Source of the DNA: Vanessa cardui
Lineage: Eukaryota; Arthropoda; Insecta; Lepidoptera; Nymphalidae
Assembly (NCBI RefSeq): GCF_905220365.1
Contig: NC_061130.1
Span: 2,053,501-2,117,500 of the forward strand
Length of the DNA stretch: 64,000 nt
Direction of reading: 5' to 3'
Part shown: one piece after another, positions 7,901-18,092 of the stretch
How positions within the stretch are numbered: the stretch's first letter is position 1
Layout: each line of letters begins with the position of its first letter
Notes under the pieces: generated by a model
The model's input: the letters and a program-made list of their open reading frames with translations, nothing else
What the model was told of the DNA's origin: nothing
The model's database searches: none
Made by a program: the position numbers and the translations under genes

Positions 7901-10786
7901 CTATGAATTGATACATAAATTAATCTTATTAACTTTATTTTTAAAAGAATACATTTTTTCGAATAATATATCAATATCTGAGTAAACTTTATTATAATTT
8001 TGGCAGCTACGATATAAGAAGATATTATTAGTACTTTTCGTTTTACAAATCGGCACATTAAATAATGGTTTATATCTAGAATTTATTCGTGGACAATTAA
8101 ATTCAATATTAGACAATAGGAAAGGTGAATCTACGAAACTGTTAATTATTTTATATAGGAAAAGTTGGTCTCTAGCTTGTCTTCGTAAAGTAAGAGGAGA
8201 CAAGAGTTGCATTTTAGCAGAAGATACAGCTCTATAACACATGTGTTTGTAGAATTTTCTTTGAATGGAGTCTAATTCATTTATATAAGTTTTATACTGA
8301 GGATTCCATACGGTAGAGGCATATTCAAGGGTAGACCGAACATATGAGTTATAGAGCAGAACCAAAGTTGAGCACTGTCTGAAGTCCCTACCAACTCTTA
8401 AAATAAATCCAAGCATTCGATAAGCTTTTGATGTTATGTAACAAATGTGAGAAGCATAAGTAAGCTTAGAGTCTAAGACTATGCCGAGGTCTTTAACCTC
8501 AAACACCCTATTTAAAGAAATGTTATTTAAATTATACATATACATTTGTGGAATTCTTTTCCGGGTAAATGAAATAGTGTTGCATTTTACAACATTTAAA
8601 GTCAAAAAATTCTTATCACAATAGTTACATAGATTGTTTAAGTCATTCTGTAATAAGTTGCAGTCGTTGATGGAATTGATTTCTTTAAAAATTTTTAAAT
8701 CATCAGCATAAAGTAGTATATTACTGTATTGAAATATTAAATTTATATCATTAACAAAAATATTGAAAAACAAAGGACCAAGATGGGAGCCTTGAGGTAC
8801 CCCGGAAGTAATGGGTACAAAAGATGAGCAGTAACCTTTGACAGTTACCGCTTGGTGACGATCTCTTAGGTAAGATTCAATCCACCGAAGCAAATCACCG
8901 TGTATACCAAAATTTCTAAGTTTTTCTACTAATAAAGTATGAGATAATTTATCGAAAGCTTTAGAAAAGTCAGTATAAACTACATCCATTTGACCACCAT
9001 TGTCCATTACCTTAGCTATTCGATGAGTGAATTCACACAGATTAGTTTCTGTGGATTTTTTGCCAATAAAACCATGCTGTTCCGGAATTAGGTGAGGTCT
9101 AATAAAAGGATAAATTTCATCATAAATAATTTTTTCAAATAGTTTTGCTATTGTATTAAGTTTAGAAATTGGTCTATAATTTTGAATGTTATGTTTATCA
9201 CCGGTTTTATAAATTGGAACTACGTAGGACTCTTTCCAGACCTTGGGAATTTTACCAGAACTAAGTGACAACTTAAACATAATTAACAGAGGTTGAGCAA
9301 GGGAATTATAGCAAGATTTTAAGAAAAGAGATGGTATACCATCGGGACCACAGCCTTTATTAACATCTAATTGCTTGAGATAATTTTTGATTGATTCAAT
9401 TGATAATTCAATATAACTAATAGATATATACTCGTTACTCATATGTGTAACAGTAGGTGGGCTAGAGATTGGTTGAACATTTACAGCCTCGAAAGAAGAC
9501 TGAAAGAAATTGTTAAACATATTACAAATTTCAGAGCCATTTGAAGAATGTGTGTCATTTAGATACATGGAACTTGGTATTTGGTGTGATGTTTGTTTCT
9601 GTTTAACAAAATTCCAAAAAAAATTACTATTATGTTTAATGACTCGTTCAGCATGTTTAATAAAATTATCGTAGCATTCAATTTGAATTGACTTTTGGCG
9701 CTCTCTTAACAAGCTAAAAGTTTCATAGTCACTTGATCTTTCATAGACTTTCCATTTTCGATGATACTTAAGTTTTTCATTTATAATTTTTATTAAAGCC
9801 TTTGAGTACCAAGGGGGGTAACGAGTGCCATAAGATTTTTTAAAAGGAACGTATTTAATAATAATAATATTTATTATTTCATAAAATTTACTAACAGCAA
9901 TTTCAATATCATCAGAATCTAAGGTATCGGTCCAATCAATTTGCGTAAGTTCGTTGTTAATTGAATCATAATCAGCAGCCTTAAATATTGGTATAGTACT
10001 TGAAAGGGGACGTAGTGAACTAACACTTGGAGTAAAGGTATGAATCAACAAAGCGGGATGATAATCATCTTCCTTAATAAGAGGATCAGCACAATGGCAG
10101 ACTGTACACTGATTTCCACTCATCACCAAGTCCAATTGTCTATCGTTTACGTTCGATGTCAAATTAAACTGTGTGAAATTAGTAAAACTAAGAAAGCAAT
10201 ACAAATATCTGATTAGGAGGTCATTTCTATTATTATTAATTAAGTTAATATTTCCAGAGAGATTAGGTAAGCCCCATTTTGCATTACTAATATTGAAGTC
10301 ACCAAGAATCAGAAATGTATCGCAAGGTTTATTCGTATATGTATCCGATATCATTTCAAAAAATTCAAGCAACGCATCTGATTGGAGGCAAGAATGCGGA
10401 AAATAGCAGCAGTATATACGCAAGTTGGAGCTAGGTTGGCTATTAAAATTAATAATTACTTCCAGTACTTCAGCTGCTGCACCAGATAACATAATAGACT
10501 TAAATGAAGAGACAGAAAACTCGCGTTTTACAGCTATGAGTACTCCACCGCCCATTTTATCACCTCTCGAGTCATAATCTCGGTCGCACCGATACACATT
10601 ATATCTGAAGTCAAACAACTCAGCATCATAAACACCAGAGTTTAACCAAGTCTCAGACAAACATATTACATCAAAATCAGACATCATCATATTCCTGAAA
10701 AAGTCGTTGGTTTTCGTTCTAAGCCCACGAACATTCTGATAATAAATAGAAATATTATTTGCAGCCATTGAAAAATAAGGAGTCAA
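7901..10786 (-). CDS. LINE ORF2: APE endonuclease and reverse transcriptase, 961 aa
   Basis: The polyprotein nicks the target and copies element RNA into DNA. Residues ~10-250 are an apurinic-type endonuclease: N18 in YYQNVRG, E45 in LSETW, D163 in LGDFN, NDRQLDL near 214-220 and H243 in DDYHP, where most families have SDH. Residues ~515-760 are the reverse transcriptase: VPIYKTGDKHNIQNYRPIS, YTDFSKAFD (catalytic D around 606), GVPQGSHLGP (662-671) and YADD (693-696). The C-terminal ~260 residues contain DLGIVLDSKLTY and a basic end, with no RNase H evident. The ATG at 10786 lies about 300 bp after the ORF1 stop. Length and motif order are complete and uninterrupted, so activity is plausible. 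Function follows from family knowledge; the reading frame and motifs are seen directly. Confidence 0.95.
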   Translation of the reverse strand: MTPYFSMAANNISIYYQNVRGLRTKTNDFFRNMMMSDFDVICLSETWLNSGVYDAELFDFRYNVYRCDRDYDSRGDKMGGGVLIAVKREFSVSSFKSIMLSGAAAEVLEVIINFNSQPSSNLRIYCCYFPHSCLQSDALLEFFEMISDTYTNKPCDTFLILGDFNISNAKWGLPNLSGNINLINNNRNDLLIRYLYCFLSFTNFTQFNLTSNVNDRQLDLVMSGNQCTVCHCADPLIKEDDYHPALLIHTFTPSVSSLRPLSSTIPIFKAADYDSINNELTQIDWTDTLDSDDIEIAVSKFYEIINIIIIKYVPFKKSYGTRYPPWYSKALIKIINEKLKYHRKWKVYERSSDYETFSLLRERQKSIQIECYDNFIKHAERVIKHNSNFFWNFVKQKQTSHQIPSSMYLNDTHSSNGSEICNMFNNFFQSSFEAVNVQPISSPPTVTHMSNEYISISYIELSIESIKNYLKQLDVNKGCGPDGIPSLFLKSCYNSLAQPLLIMFKLSLSSGKIPKVWKESYVVPIYKTGDKHNIQNYRPISKLNTIAKLFEKIIYDEIYPFIRPHLIPEQHGFIGKKSTETNLCEFTHRIAKVMDNGGQMDVVYTDFSKAFDKLSHTLLVEKLRNFGIHGDLLRWIESYLRDRHQAVTVKGYCSSFVPITSGVPQGSHLGPLFFNIFVNDINLIFQYSNILLYADDLKIFKEINSINDCNLLQNDLNNLCNYCDKNFLTLNVVKCNTISFTRKRIPQMYMYNLNNISLNRVFEVKDLGIVLDSKLTYASHICYITSKAYRMLGFILRVGRDFRQCSTLVLLYNSYVRSTLEYASTVWNPQYKTYINELDSIQRKFYKHMCYRAVSSAKMQLLSPLTLRRQARDQLFLYKIINSFVDSPFLLSNIEFNCPRINSRYKPLFNVPICKTKSTNNIFLYRSCQNYNKVYSDIDILFEKMYSFKNKVNKINLCINS

Positions 10787-11089
10787 TACACTTAATAAAA
10801 GCTCTTATAAGGGTTTTTTGATTTTTCTGCCAAAATGCAACATAATAATAATAATAAAATACATTATTATTAATAATAAGAAAACAATCGTTTGTTATTG
10901 AATATAAATATTTGAAGATTGAAAAAATAACTAATACAAAGCCGTAGCTATATAAAAAACTATATGTTAAAGTCACGACAACTTTTATGGGAAAAAAACT
11001 GTAGCCATTCATGAATAACAAAATTAAAGATATAAACAAATAACGAAAGCCTAATACCATATATTTTAGGCTTATAAATACCATAGTTC
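10787..11089 (-). other. Inter-ORF spacer of the LINE
   Basis: About 300 bp of AT-rich sequence with TAA repeats near 10840-10880. A 109-codon frame at 10755-11084 overlaps the ORF2 start and gives a hydrophobic low-complexity peptide (YYYYYVAF), which I treat as chance. How ORF2 is translated downstream of ORF1 is not evident. Confidence 0.6.
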
Positions 11090-11923
11090 TTATTTTATTT
11101 TGTTTAAATCTTTTTCGCTTGAGATGTGCACAATAGGACTTGTATCATTACGGCGGACCATGATGGAACAATTTTTTACCCATATATAACGATAATGGTT
11201 ATCCTTAGCTCTATTCTTAGCCCGCTGTAAAAGAATCTTATTAGAACTAGTGAGATGATCATTAAAGAATATAGGAGTATTGACATTGCTGTAACCTAAG
11301 TCGCATGCTTTTAATTTCAGCTTTCTCACATTACTCAAGAAATCATCCTTTTTATAGCGCGCCAAGAAACGAACTACAATCGGCTTACACTTTTTAGAAC
11401 TATTCTTAGATGCTACACGAGTAATGAAGTCTAGGTCAGTACTTATATTTACCGGACAGTTTGCCTTGTGTGAAATGTCCTTAAAAATATTAAATAGATT
11501 CTCGCCTTTCTTTTCGGGAACACCATAGATCTCTATGTTGGATCGCCTTCCCCACTGCTCACGATCATTGTTATCAGATTGAATTTTATCTGTTATATCC
11601 TTTAACTCGCCGATAATCGCTTTAGTAGATATTAAAGACTTGACATCTTTTTCAATATGTTCAACTTTTTTATTAATATTTTCAAACTCGGAATTAATGA
11701 AAGATACACTTTTTTTGAAGTTTGCAATTTCTTCCTTTAATGGTTTGAGTTGCGCAGAGATTATATCGGATATAGTATTTTCCAATTTAAGCCACAATTT
11801 GTCGAACTCTTTGGATACAATATCTTGAACTTCCTCACTAGAGACTGGTATAACTTTTGAATCCACTTTGGATGAAGCAATGTTCGCTCGTACACCTCTA
11901 CGATGTTTCATATTATCATCCAT
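11090..11923 (-). CDS. LINE ORF1: coiled-coil RNA-binding protein, 277 aa
   Basis: Probable nucleic-acid chaperone of the LINE ribonucleoprotein. Residues ~30-118 have heptad-like spacing (KLWLKLENTISDIISAQLK, ENINKKVEHIEKDVKSLI) suggesting a coiled coil for oligomerisation. REQWGRRSNIEIYGVPE (121-137) opens an RRM-like region as in L1-type ORF1 proteins, followed by ITRVASKNSSKKCKPIVVRF and the basic C-terminal FFNDHLTSSNKILLQRAKNR segment. There is no CCHC knuckle, unlike classic jockey ORF1. The start ATG at 11923 is the first in frame and follows the A/T-rich leader. The frame is intact. The role is inferred from L1/CR1-like ORF1 proteins; no particular partner is visible beyond ORF2 downstream. 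Confidence 0.88.
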   Translation of the reverse strand: MDDNMKHRRGVRANIASSKVDSKVIPVSSEEVQDIVSKEFDKLWLKLENTISDIISAQLKPLKEEIANFKKSVSFINSEFENINKKVEHIEKDVKSLISTKAIIGELKDITDKIQSDNNDREQWGRRSNIEIYGVPEKKGENLFNIFKDISHKANCPVNISTDLDFITRVASKNSSKKCKPIVVRFLARYKKDDFLSNVRKLKLKACDLGYSNVNTPIFFNDHLTSSNKILLQRAKNRAKDNHYRYIWVKNCSIMVRRNDTSPIVHISSEKDLNKIK

Positions 11924-11957
11924 GGTCTTACAAATTAATTTTGTGTAATTTCAAAAT

Positions 11958-11999
11958 GAGGAGAAAAAAAAAAAAATAAAAAAAATAAAAAAAAAAAAT
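11958..11999. repeat. A/T homopolymer tract upstream of ORF1
   Basis: A nearly pure A tract interrupted by single T bases on the plus strand. On the element strand it is a T tract between the tRNA-like module and ORF1, where it would act as a Pol III terminator if that module were transcribed. Confidence 0.8.
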
Positions 12000-12012
12000 T
12001 CAAGTTTTTTAT

Positions 12013-12083
12013 CGCAGGCGACGCCCGGGATCGAACTCTCGTTTCCACGCGTATAACGCTGCGTTAACACCTTTCGGCCAGTT
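12013..12083 (-). other. tRNA-like module with A and B boxes
   Basis: On the minus strand TGGCCGAAAGG (A box) is followed after 32 nt by AGTTCGATCCC (B box), spacing typical of internal Pol III promoters. Acceptor and T-stem pairing are poor, so it is not a working tRNA gene. It has the same orientation as the LINE, ~90-160 bp upstream of ORF1. It may be a SINE head, or part of the LINE leader. Confidence 0.6.
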
Positions 12084-12549
12084 TGTTCCTGAAGTTTTTT
12101 GTGAAAAAGATGATTTACTTAAAACAGCTGGGTTTTATCATTTGGTTCTTGACCAATCAGGAGTAAGGACGCAATCCTCTTGAGCGTTTGAATAAAAATA
12201 CTGGTTTCTACCTTGCAATTTAAAAAAAAAAAACACTTAATCACCTTCTCCAAGTTAATGCACTGAATGTTTTAAGCACTATTGACAGCAATAAAACTAA
12301 CAAACACTTATTATTCTACAGTTTAAACAGAAAATACTATTCTGATATGCACTATTAGGTTAATATTATGAAGATAACAATTAGACCTCAAACACCAAAA
12401 ATCACCAAGTTAACCCCCTACAAACGGTAATCGCGAATAATTGTACAATAATTTAACCGATAATCACTTGATAGTGGCAAGAAAACAAATATTTACAATT
12501 TTATTGATTTTTATGTACGGAGCCAATGTTTACGCTACCGGTAGCGACA
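12084..12549. other. Possible LINE 5' leader or unique DNA
   Basis: Contains an A12 run near 12223 and otherwise AT-rich sequence. A 61-codon frame at 12441-12626 (TTG start, hydrophobic segment IFTILLIFMYGANVYA) runs into the inverted repeat and is not called as a gene. Confidence 0.4.
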
Positions 12550-12782
12550 TGATATTTAATAATCGAAGCATAAATATTCCAATAATCTTATCTTATAATT
12601 ACCATCAAGAAATCAGTATGAACTGATTCTATATGTCTTTTCTAAGTTGATGTAGTATTACATTAATTATTATTGCACTTTATTTTTATCGCATAACACA
12701 AGTAGGTTGAATAGTAGGCTGTTTGAAATACAACAAACTTTCAGTATGTAATATGTCAAATTATCGTTAATATTTCTTTTGT
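12550..12782 (+). repeat. Left arm of 233-bp perfect inverted repeat
   Basis: From TGATATTTAATAATCGAAGC to TATTTCTTTTGT. By eye, every base matches the reverse complement of 13450-13682. Similarity stops abruptly on both sides. Confidence 0.95.
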
Positions 12783-13449
12783 TTAAAGAATTAATGGCAT
12801 AGAATGTAGATTTCATTGAATTCTGCTTTGAATAATCTCATAAGAAGAATCGCACCAACCCTGACACTGAATCTGAATCAAAACACAACTGAAACCTCTT
12901 TTCTTCACAATTTAAGAATCAGTGGTAAATTAAGTGGATAAAATGATATGTCAAAAATAATTCGATATTTGAAAAAAGATAACATTCGATATTTTTAATA
13001 AGGTATCCAATCCAGTAAGATGATTTAATTTTTACTCAACTTGTCATCTGCGAATTTTCGTATCATTGAATGTAATCAGTAATTGGAACCACGACGCACA
13101 ACAAAGCGTTCTTGCTAACTAGGCGCAGTGGAAAGGCGAAGGCGGCCACAAATCAACTGGCGTGACGTAATCATGAAGTGTGGATTAATTATGAGGCCAG
13201 ACCGACTGGCAGTCAAGCAAGTTCGTGAGATTTATCTGGAAATTACACGTCACTGCATTCCCTATTTCTCTGTTGTTTGATTTAAATTTTAAGGCGATGA
13301 CATGGAATTCGCAATGAAAACTGGCGCTTATGACATTCTGATTATTTTAATTCAAATTAAGCAATTTTATATTAAATTCTTGTGACATTTTAATCATAAT
13401 CACAAAACGAATAAAGGCGTAACTACACATAAATAATAAATTAAATAAG
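12783..13449. other. 667-bp spacer of the inverted repeat
   Basis: Includes a GC-rich patch at about 13085-13250 (GGCGCAGTGGAAAGGCGAAG, GAGGCCAGACCGACTGGCAG). No transposase-like frame is present, and no repeat family recognised. Confidence 0.7.
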
Positions 13450-13682
13450 ACAAAAGAAATATTAACGATAATTTGACATATTACATACTGAAAGTTTGTT
13501 GTATTTCAAACAGCCTACTATTCAACCTACTTGTGTTATGCGATAAAAATAAAGTGCAATAATAATTAATGTAATACTACATCAACTTAGAAAAGACATA
13601 TAGAATCAGTTCATACTGATTTCTTGATGGTAATTATAAGATAAGATTATTGGAATATTTATGCTTCGATTATTAAATATCA
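13450..13682 (-). repeat. Right arm of 233-bp perfect inverted repeat
   Basis: Exact reverse complement of 12550-12782. Flanks differ (GCGACA on the left; GGTGATTA on the right) and show no clear target-site duplication. Confidence 0.95.
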
Positions 13683-14494
13683 GGTGATTAAATATACATC
13701 GTTAAATTATAATACTGTTAGTTAATGGAATTTGTTTTTTTTTTTTTAATTTGGCTATGATTATTTCTATGTATGTATGAAATATGGTATAAGCAGACGA
13801 TTAAATAGTCCACGTGACAATAAGTAGATCATTGTCCGTAAGAAATATGAATCATTCTCGAAGCTTAATATTCCAATACACGAATTCCCTCCTTAACGTT
13901 GAACGCTTTAAAACTCCCTCGAAGTAAAACCAAATAAAATCAATAACAACAAATCGAAATGAAAAGTAAAAAGTAACATAACGAATATTTACTTTCAGCT
14001 CTCCGAACCGATAAAGCAAAGACATACGTATAAAGATAGACATGTTCTAAATTTAAATAGACTCGGGGAACTCATCGTGTGCCAAATGAGCCATAAGCCA
14101 CCCGGGGAAGTTTTACACAAGTTTTGTTTTGCAAAAGAGTCGAGTTTCAAGTATAGACGAGAAACGATAAAAGAATTAGGTACAGTTGAGTTGGTACAGT
14201 GCTCTGCAGAGCGATATCGTGTAACAGGTACGGCATATTAAAGTTTTTTTTTTTTTTCAATTATATATTCTCTCTTCGTTGCAATTATAATATATAAATC
14301 ATTATGATATTACTTGATATGATATTATAAAATGTAAAGCTATGTATTGGTTGTTTGTAAAATAGAACTTTGAATTTTTTGTCTAGAGTATAAATGTATG
14401 TGTGTCTGTGTTTCTCCAGACAATAAAAAATATATAAAATACAATAATATTGAATTGTTTACAGGTTATTATTTATTTAGAGTAAAATAAAATG
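13683..14494. other. Unique AT-rich stretch, 0.8 kb
   Basis: T tracts at 13734-13749 and 14246-14258. The minus-strand frame at 13852-14043 has no motif. A moderately GC-rich patch lies near 14070-14110. Confidence 0.4.
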
Positions 14495-14783
14495 TTTTTT
14501 TTGTATAGGTTGACGGACGAGCATATGGGCCACCTGATGGTAAGTGGTCACCATCACCCATAGACAATGACGCTGTAAGAAATATTAACTATTCCTTACA
14601 TCGTCAATGTGCCACCAACCTTGGCAACTAAGATGCTATGTCCTTTGTGCCTGTAGTGACACTGGCTCACTCACCCTTCAAACCGGAACACAACAATACT
14701 GAGTGCTGTTATTTGGCGGTAGAATAACTGATGAGTGGGTGGTACCTACCCAGATGGGCATCCACAAAGCCCTACCACCAAGT
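14495..14783 (-). mobile_element. SINE-A copy, full length
   Basis: Antisense copy from T8GTATAGGTTGACGG to CCCTACCACCAAGT with all internal blocks. Confidence 0.9.
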
Positions 14784-15230
14784 ATATGTATATAAATCAT
14801 AATTAGTCTGTATTAAAATAAACACCAGTAATCACTAAAGCTGTCTAACAATTATTTCTTAGTAAAAACAAATAGTCATATTTAAGAAAAAACTATAATC
14901 CTATCGCAATTACCATTATTACAGATTACTAATTAATACCTAGTACTTTTATAGTGCATTTAAATATAAAAACAAAAGAAAACCGTTTGTAATTCCTGTT
15001 TCCAAGGATTCACTAACACCGCTACGATCCCTCCATTTTAACGTGAGTTAGGATTGGGCTGACATTAATCTGGAGTTTAAGAATGAAATCACCGGCTTTT
15101 ACAAAACAGCCCCTAAAGCTTTTGAGCTACTGAGACACAAAAAATGTACTGATATTATTATTAGTCAGACTTTTTTATATATACGTACTTCCATTATTTT
15201 GGTTTGCACTTAGTAAATTCTTAGTTAAAT
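14784..15230. other. Unique AT-rich stretch
   Basis: No frame or known repeat. A short GC-richer patch lies at 15000-15070. Confidence 0.4.
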
Positions 15231-15442
15231 ACTAGCGATCAGCTCCGGCTTCGCACGGGTGTTTAATTATAAGTGTTTTTTTTTACGAATTTGTCCATGT
15301 ATTATATATAAATACCTTCTTCTTGAATCACTCTATCTATATAAAAAAAACCGCATCAAATCCGTTGCGTAGTTTAAAAAAATTAAGCTTACAAAGGGAT
15401 ATAGGGACAGAAAAAGTTACTTTATTTTATACTTTGTAATGA
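15231..15442 (-). mobile_element. Family H (Helitron-like) copy
   Basis: Plus strand reads ACTAGCGATCAGCTCCGGCT, CGCACGGGTG, CACTCTATCTAT, ACCGCATCAAATCCGTTGCG and TTTATACTTTGTAATGA. On the minus strand it starts TC and ends CTAGT preceded by a GC-rich segment, as expected of Helitron ends. Non-coding. Confidence 0.75.
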
Positions 15443-15807
15443 TTATTTATTTTATTGTTTTTACTATCGTTTATTTTTGTTGTGTATTGTGTTATGAAAT
15501 AATGAAATATTGTAATATATTATATTTTATAATTAACTATATGTAAAATGATAGAGATAGATAGAAATATGTATTTAGACGGTTTAAATTTGAAAATTCG
15601 AAGTTGTAGTGAAAGCTTCATCCGATGTATTGGATACTGTCATCAAACTTTGCTAATAGAAAAGATAGAGCACGGATCAAAATTGAATATTCCCCCTACC
15701 AATCTCCACGATAGACACTGTGGTGCAAAATATGAGCGAATATATTTTTTAGAGGACAAATTGGTAATTCGTAAATTTTAATATTAAACTTTGACGTTTG
15801 TAGAACA
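15443..15807. other. Unique stretch with an unrecognised open frame
   Basis: A plus frame at 15548-15781 (ATG, 77 codons, CSESFIRCIGYCHQ, NLHDRHCGAKYERIYF) has mixed composition and several Cys but matches no family I know. Possibly a relic. Confidence 0.3.
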
Positions 15808-16020
15808 AAAGCTGATGTGGCTAGTTAGAACGCGTGCATCTTAACCGATGATTGCGGGTTCAAACCCAGGCAAGCACCACTGAATATTCGTGTGCTTAAT
15901 TTGTGTATATAATTCATCTCGTGTTCAGTTGTGGAGAACAACATCGTAAGGAAATATGTTCCAAAACCTTCAAAGGGAGAGAAAGCCCAGCAGTGGGAAA
16001 TTTACAGGCTGTTGTTGTTG
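15808..16020 (+). mobile_element. SINE-B copy with internal deletion
   Basis: Intact A/B-box head (GCGGGTTCAAACCCAGGCAA), body to ACAACATCGTAAGGAAA, then a deletion to ATATGTTCCAAAACCTTCAA, and a complete 3' end CAGCAGTGGGAAATTTACAG with a (GTT)n tail. Confidence 0.9.
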
Positions 16021-16527
16021 AACAAAAACTCAATAATAAAACCTTACCAATAAAGATGCAAAGCATCGAAATTAGATTGTCATTTAATGACTACTTAATT
16101 TAACTAAAAAAATACATTTTTCTTAACATCATAATCTTCACTGTTATATATTTATAACCTAATCTGTTTGATTGTTGCTGAGTTGCTTGAATACCAAGGA
16201 TTGCATAGGCTACCCAAACATCTTAAGTGCGAACGAAGCCGCGAGCGACAACTAATAAAATACAAAATCGAAATGACTTATAGGAATAATGAGCGATCGG
16301 AAAAAGGCATGACGATACAGCGTTTCATGCTGTTTGCTGTCACGTTTCACGAGTCGATTTTACCCCAATAATTTATGTATATTATATATTTTATATCCCA
16401 AAACGCTTACCCCAGAACCTCAAGAACTAATATCACTTAGCATCAATAATATAGTCCCATCAGGGTGTTGTACCGCGCCCATCAATATCATTCTACGATC
16501 AAACATTTTAAAGTACATAACATAAAT
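16021..16527. other. Unique stretch with small Helitron-like relic
   Basis: CGAACGAAGCCGCGAGCGAC at about 16228 resembles the 3' end of family I. The open frames 16168-16371 and 16334-16525 cross this DNA and are not called. Confidence 0.35.
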
Positions 16528-16740
16528 GAGCCAGATCGATGATTGCGAGTTCAAATCCAGGCAAGCTACACTGAATTTTCATGAGCTTAATTTGTGTTTA
16601 TAATTCATCTCGTGCTTGACGGTGACAGAAAATATCGTGAGGAAACCTGCATGTAACTAATTTCAATGAAATTCTGTCACATGTGTATGCACCAACCAGC
16701 CCAAGCATGGTTAGCCCAGCAGTGGGAAATTTACAGGCTA
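16528..16740 (+). mobile_element. SINE-B copy, head deleted
   Basis: Starts GAGCC then joins directly to GATCGATGATTGCGAGTTCA, so most of the A-box half is lost. The body and 3' end (GCCCAGCAGTGGGAAATTTA) are present, with the tail much reduced. Confidence 0.85.
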
Positions 16741-17043
16741 TTAATGTAATGTGTGTATGTAACATAAATTAGTGTGGTTCCATTGGTACTAAATCCCAGG
16801 ATTGGCATATAAGCGTATTGACGGTATATAGGTGTTTACTGTTTTGCTCAGATACGTAATCACTTAACTGTGCAAACGTGTTCATACAAATTAAATGGAT
16901 TAATCGTTAAGTCTAACATCCCATTGATTTCACTGATCATCATGCAAACTATGTAATTAAAACAATACGAAATAGAGTTTCACGATTGTGTTCGCACAAT
17001 TACTAAAGTGAGAAGTGAAAATAAATTATATATACATATATAG
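16741..17043. other. AT-rich stretch, nothing recognised
   Basis: Ends in a TATATA run at 17026-17041 abutting the next SINE-B. Confidence 0.4.
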
Positions 17044-17315
17044 AGAGCTGAGATGACCCAACACAGTAGGTTTGAAACCCAGTCAAGCACCACTGAATTT
17101 TTATGTCCTCACTCTCTGTTTATAATTCGTCACGTGTTAAGCTGTGAAGGAAAAAATCGTGAGAAATGTGTCTAATGTCAACAATATTCTGACAGACTCA
17201 ATATGTATTCCGTGGCTGAATTTTGTTAGACCAACCTGCAATGAAGAAACTTGGTGGAATATGCTCCAAATTTTCTCCTCAAATGGAGAAGAGACTTTAG
17301 CCCACCAGTTTACAT
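17044..17315 (+). mobile_element. SINE-B copy, diverged
   Basis: Head shortened (GAGCTGAGATGACCCAACAC then AGGTTTGAAACCC), with body and 3' blocks recognisable but more diverged than neighbours, so an old copy. Confidence 0.8.
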
Positions 17316-17549
17316 AGTAATAATGTTACTCGTTTAAGTTTCTAATAATCTTTTGCCAATTTAATTAAATGATAAACACATTTAATTAAATTATTATCAA
17401 GTCATTACTTTAGGATGATACAACGAATACGTTAGAATGTGATAAGTGTTTCTTCTCCTAAAGATATTGTCGATTCACTTTCAAAAAAGCTGTTACAACC
17501 TTTTTGATTGTATTGATAGAAGATCATACTTCAAACCTAAATATAATAC

Positions 17550-17713
17550 TTTTTTTATGGAATAGGTTGGCTGACGAGCACATGGGCCACCTGATGGTAA
17601 GTGGTCACCATCTCCCATAGACAATGACGCTGTAAGAAATATTAACTATTTCTTACATCGTTAATGCGCCACCAACCTTGGGAACTAAGATGATATGTCC
17701 CTTGTGCCTGTTG
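17550..17713 (-). mobile_element. SINE-A copy, left part (split by LINE M)
   Basis: Antisense SINE-A from T7ATGGAATAGG to CCCTTGTGCCTGT, where it breaks into LINE sequence. Its continuation lies at 20512-20638. Confidence 0.95.
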
Positions 17714-18092
17714 TTCGACTTTTCCTGTGGCAACACTTACAAAATGTCATAAAAAATAATTTAAAATTATTTTATTTTTTAAATTAATTATAATTAGTTC
17801 TAATGTTACATTTTCATTAATGTATTAATCAGTTATATACAAAATATAACAATAAACTGAGTGTCGTGCGTTAATTGTGCATAGTGTTTCTTTTGTGTTG
17901 TGTTCGTCAGCTGACATTACGCAGGTAACGAACTCAATTTTGAAAAAGTTTTCTTGTTCGACTACTTGTTATCCCTTTAACTCACTTTAGAAACCTTTTT
18001 TGACATTTTTACATACTAAATATTATTAACCGATTGATCACACTGCTTACTTTTATATTATTGATCATATAACTTCTATTTTTTAATCAAAC

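Larger units (their letters stand above)
7541..12000 (-). mobile_element. Intact two-ORF non-LTR retrotransposon (LINE), CR1/jockey-type
   Basis: A minus-strand element with ORF1 (11090-11923), a ~300-bp spacer, ORF2 (7901-10786) and a ~320-bp 3' UTR ending in TAAAA repeats (7541-7577) that serve as tail. Both ORFs lack stops or frameshifts, unlike every other element in the window, so the insertion is young and may be autonomous. The ORF1 type (coiled coil plus RRM-like part) and the APE-type endonuclease place it among CR1/Daphne/jockey-like LINEs; the exact clade is unresolved. The 5' end is uncertain: an A/T-rich tract at 11958-11999 and a tRNA-like module at 12013-12083 follow, and the leader could reach about 12440. 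I found no convincing target-site duplication. Confidence 0.9.

Noticed and set aside
10755..11084. 109-aa frame between LINE ORF1 and ORF2
   Set aside because: Low-complexity, overlaps ORF2 start, no motif; treated as spacer.
12441..12626. 61-aa frame with a signal-peptide-like segment
   Set aside because: TTG start, and its end lies inside the inverted repeat arm; no support as a gene.
15548..15781. 77-codon Cys-containing frame as a host gene
   Set aside because: Mixed composition but no domain, no splice context and flanked by repeats on both sides; left as unrecognised.
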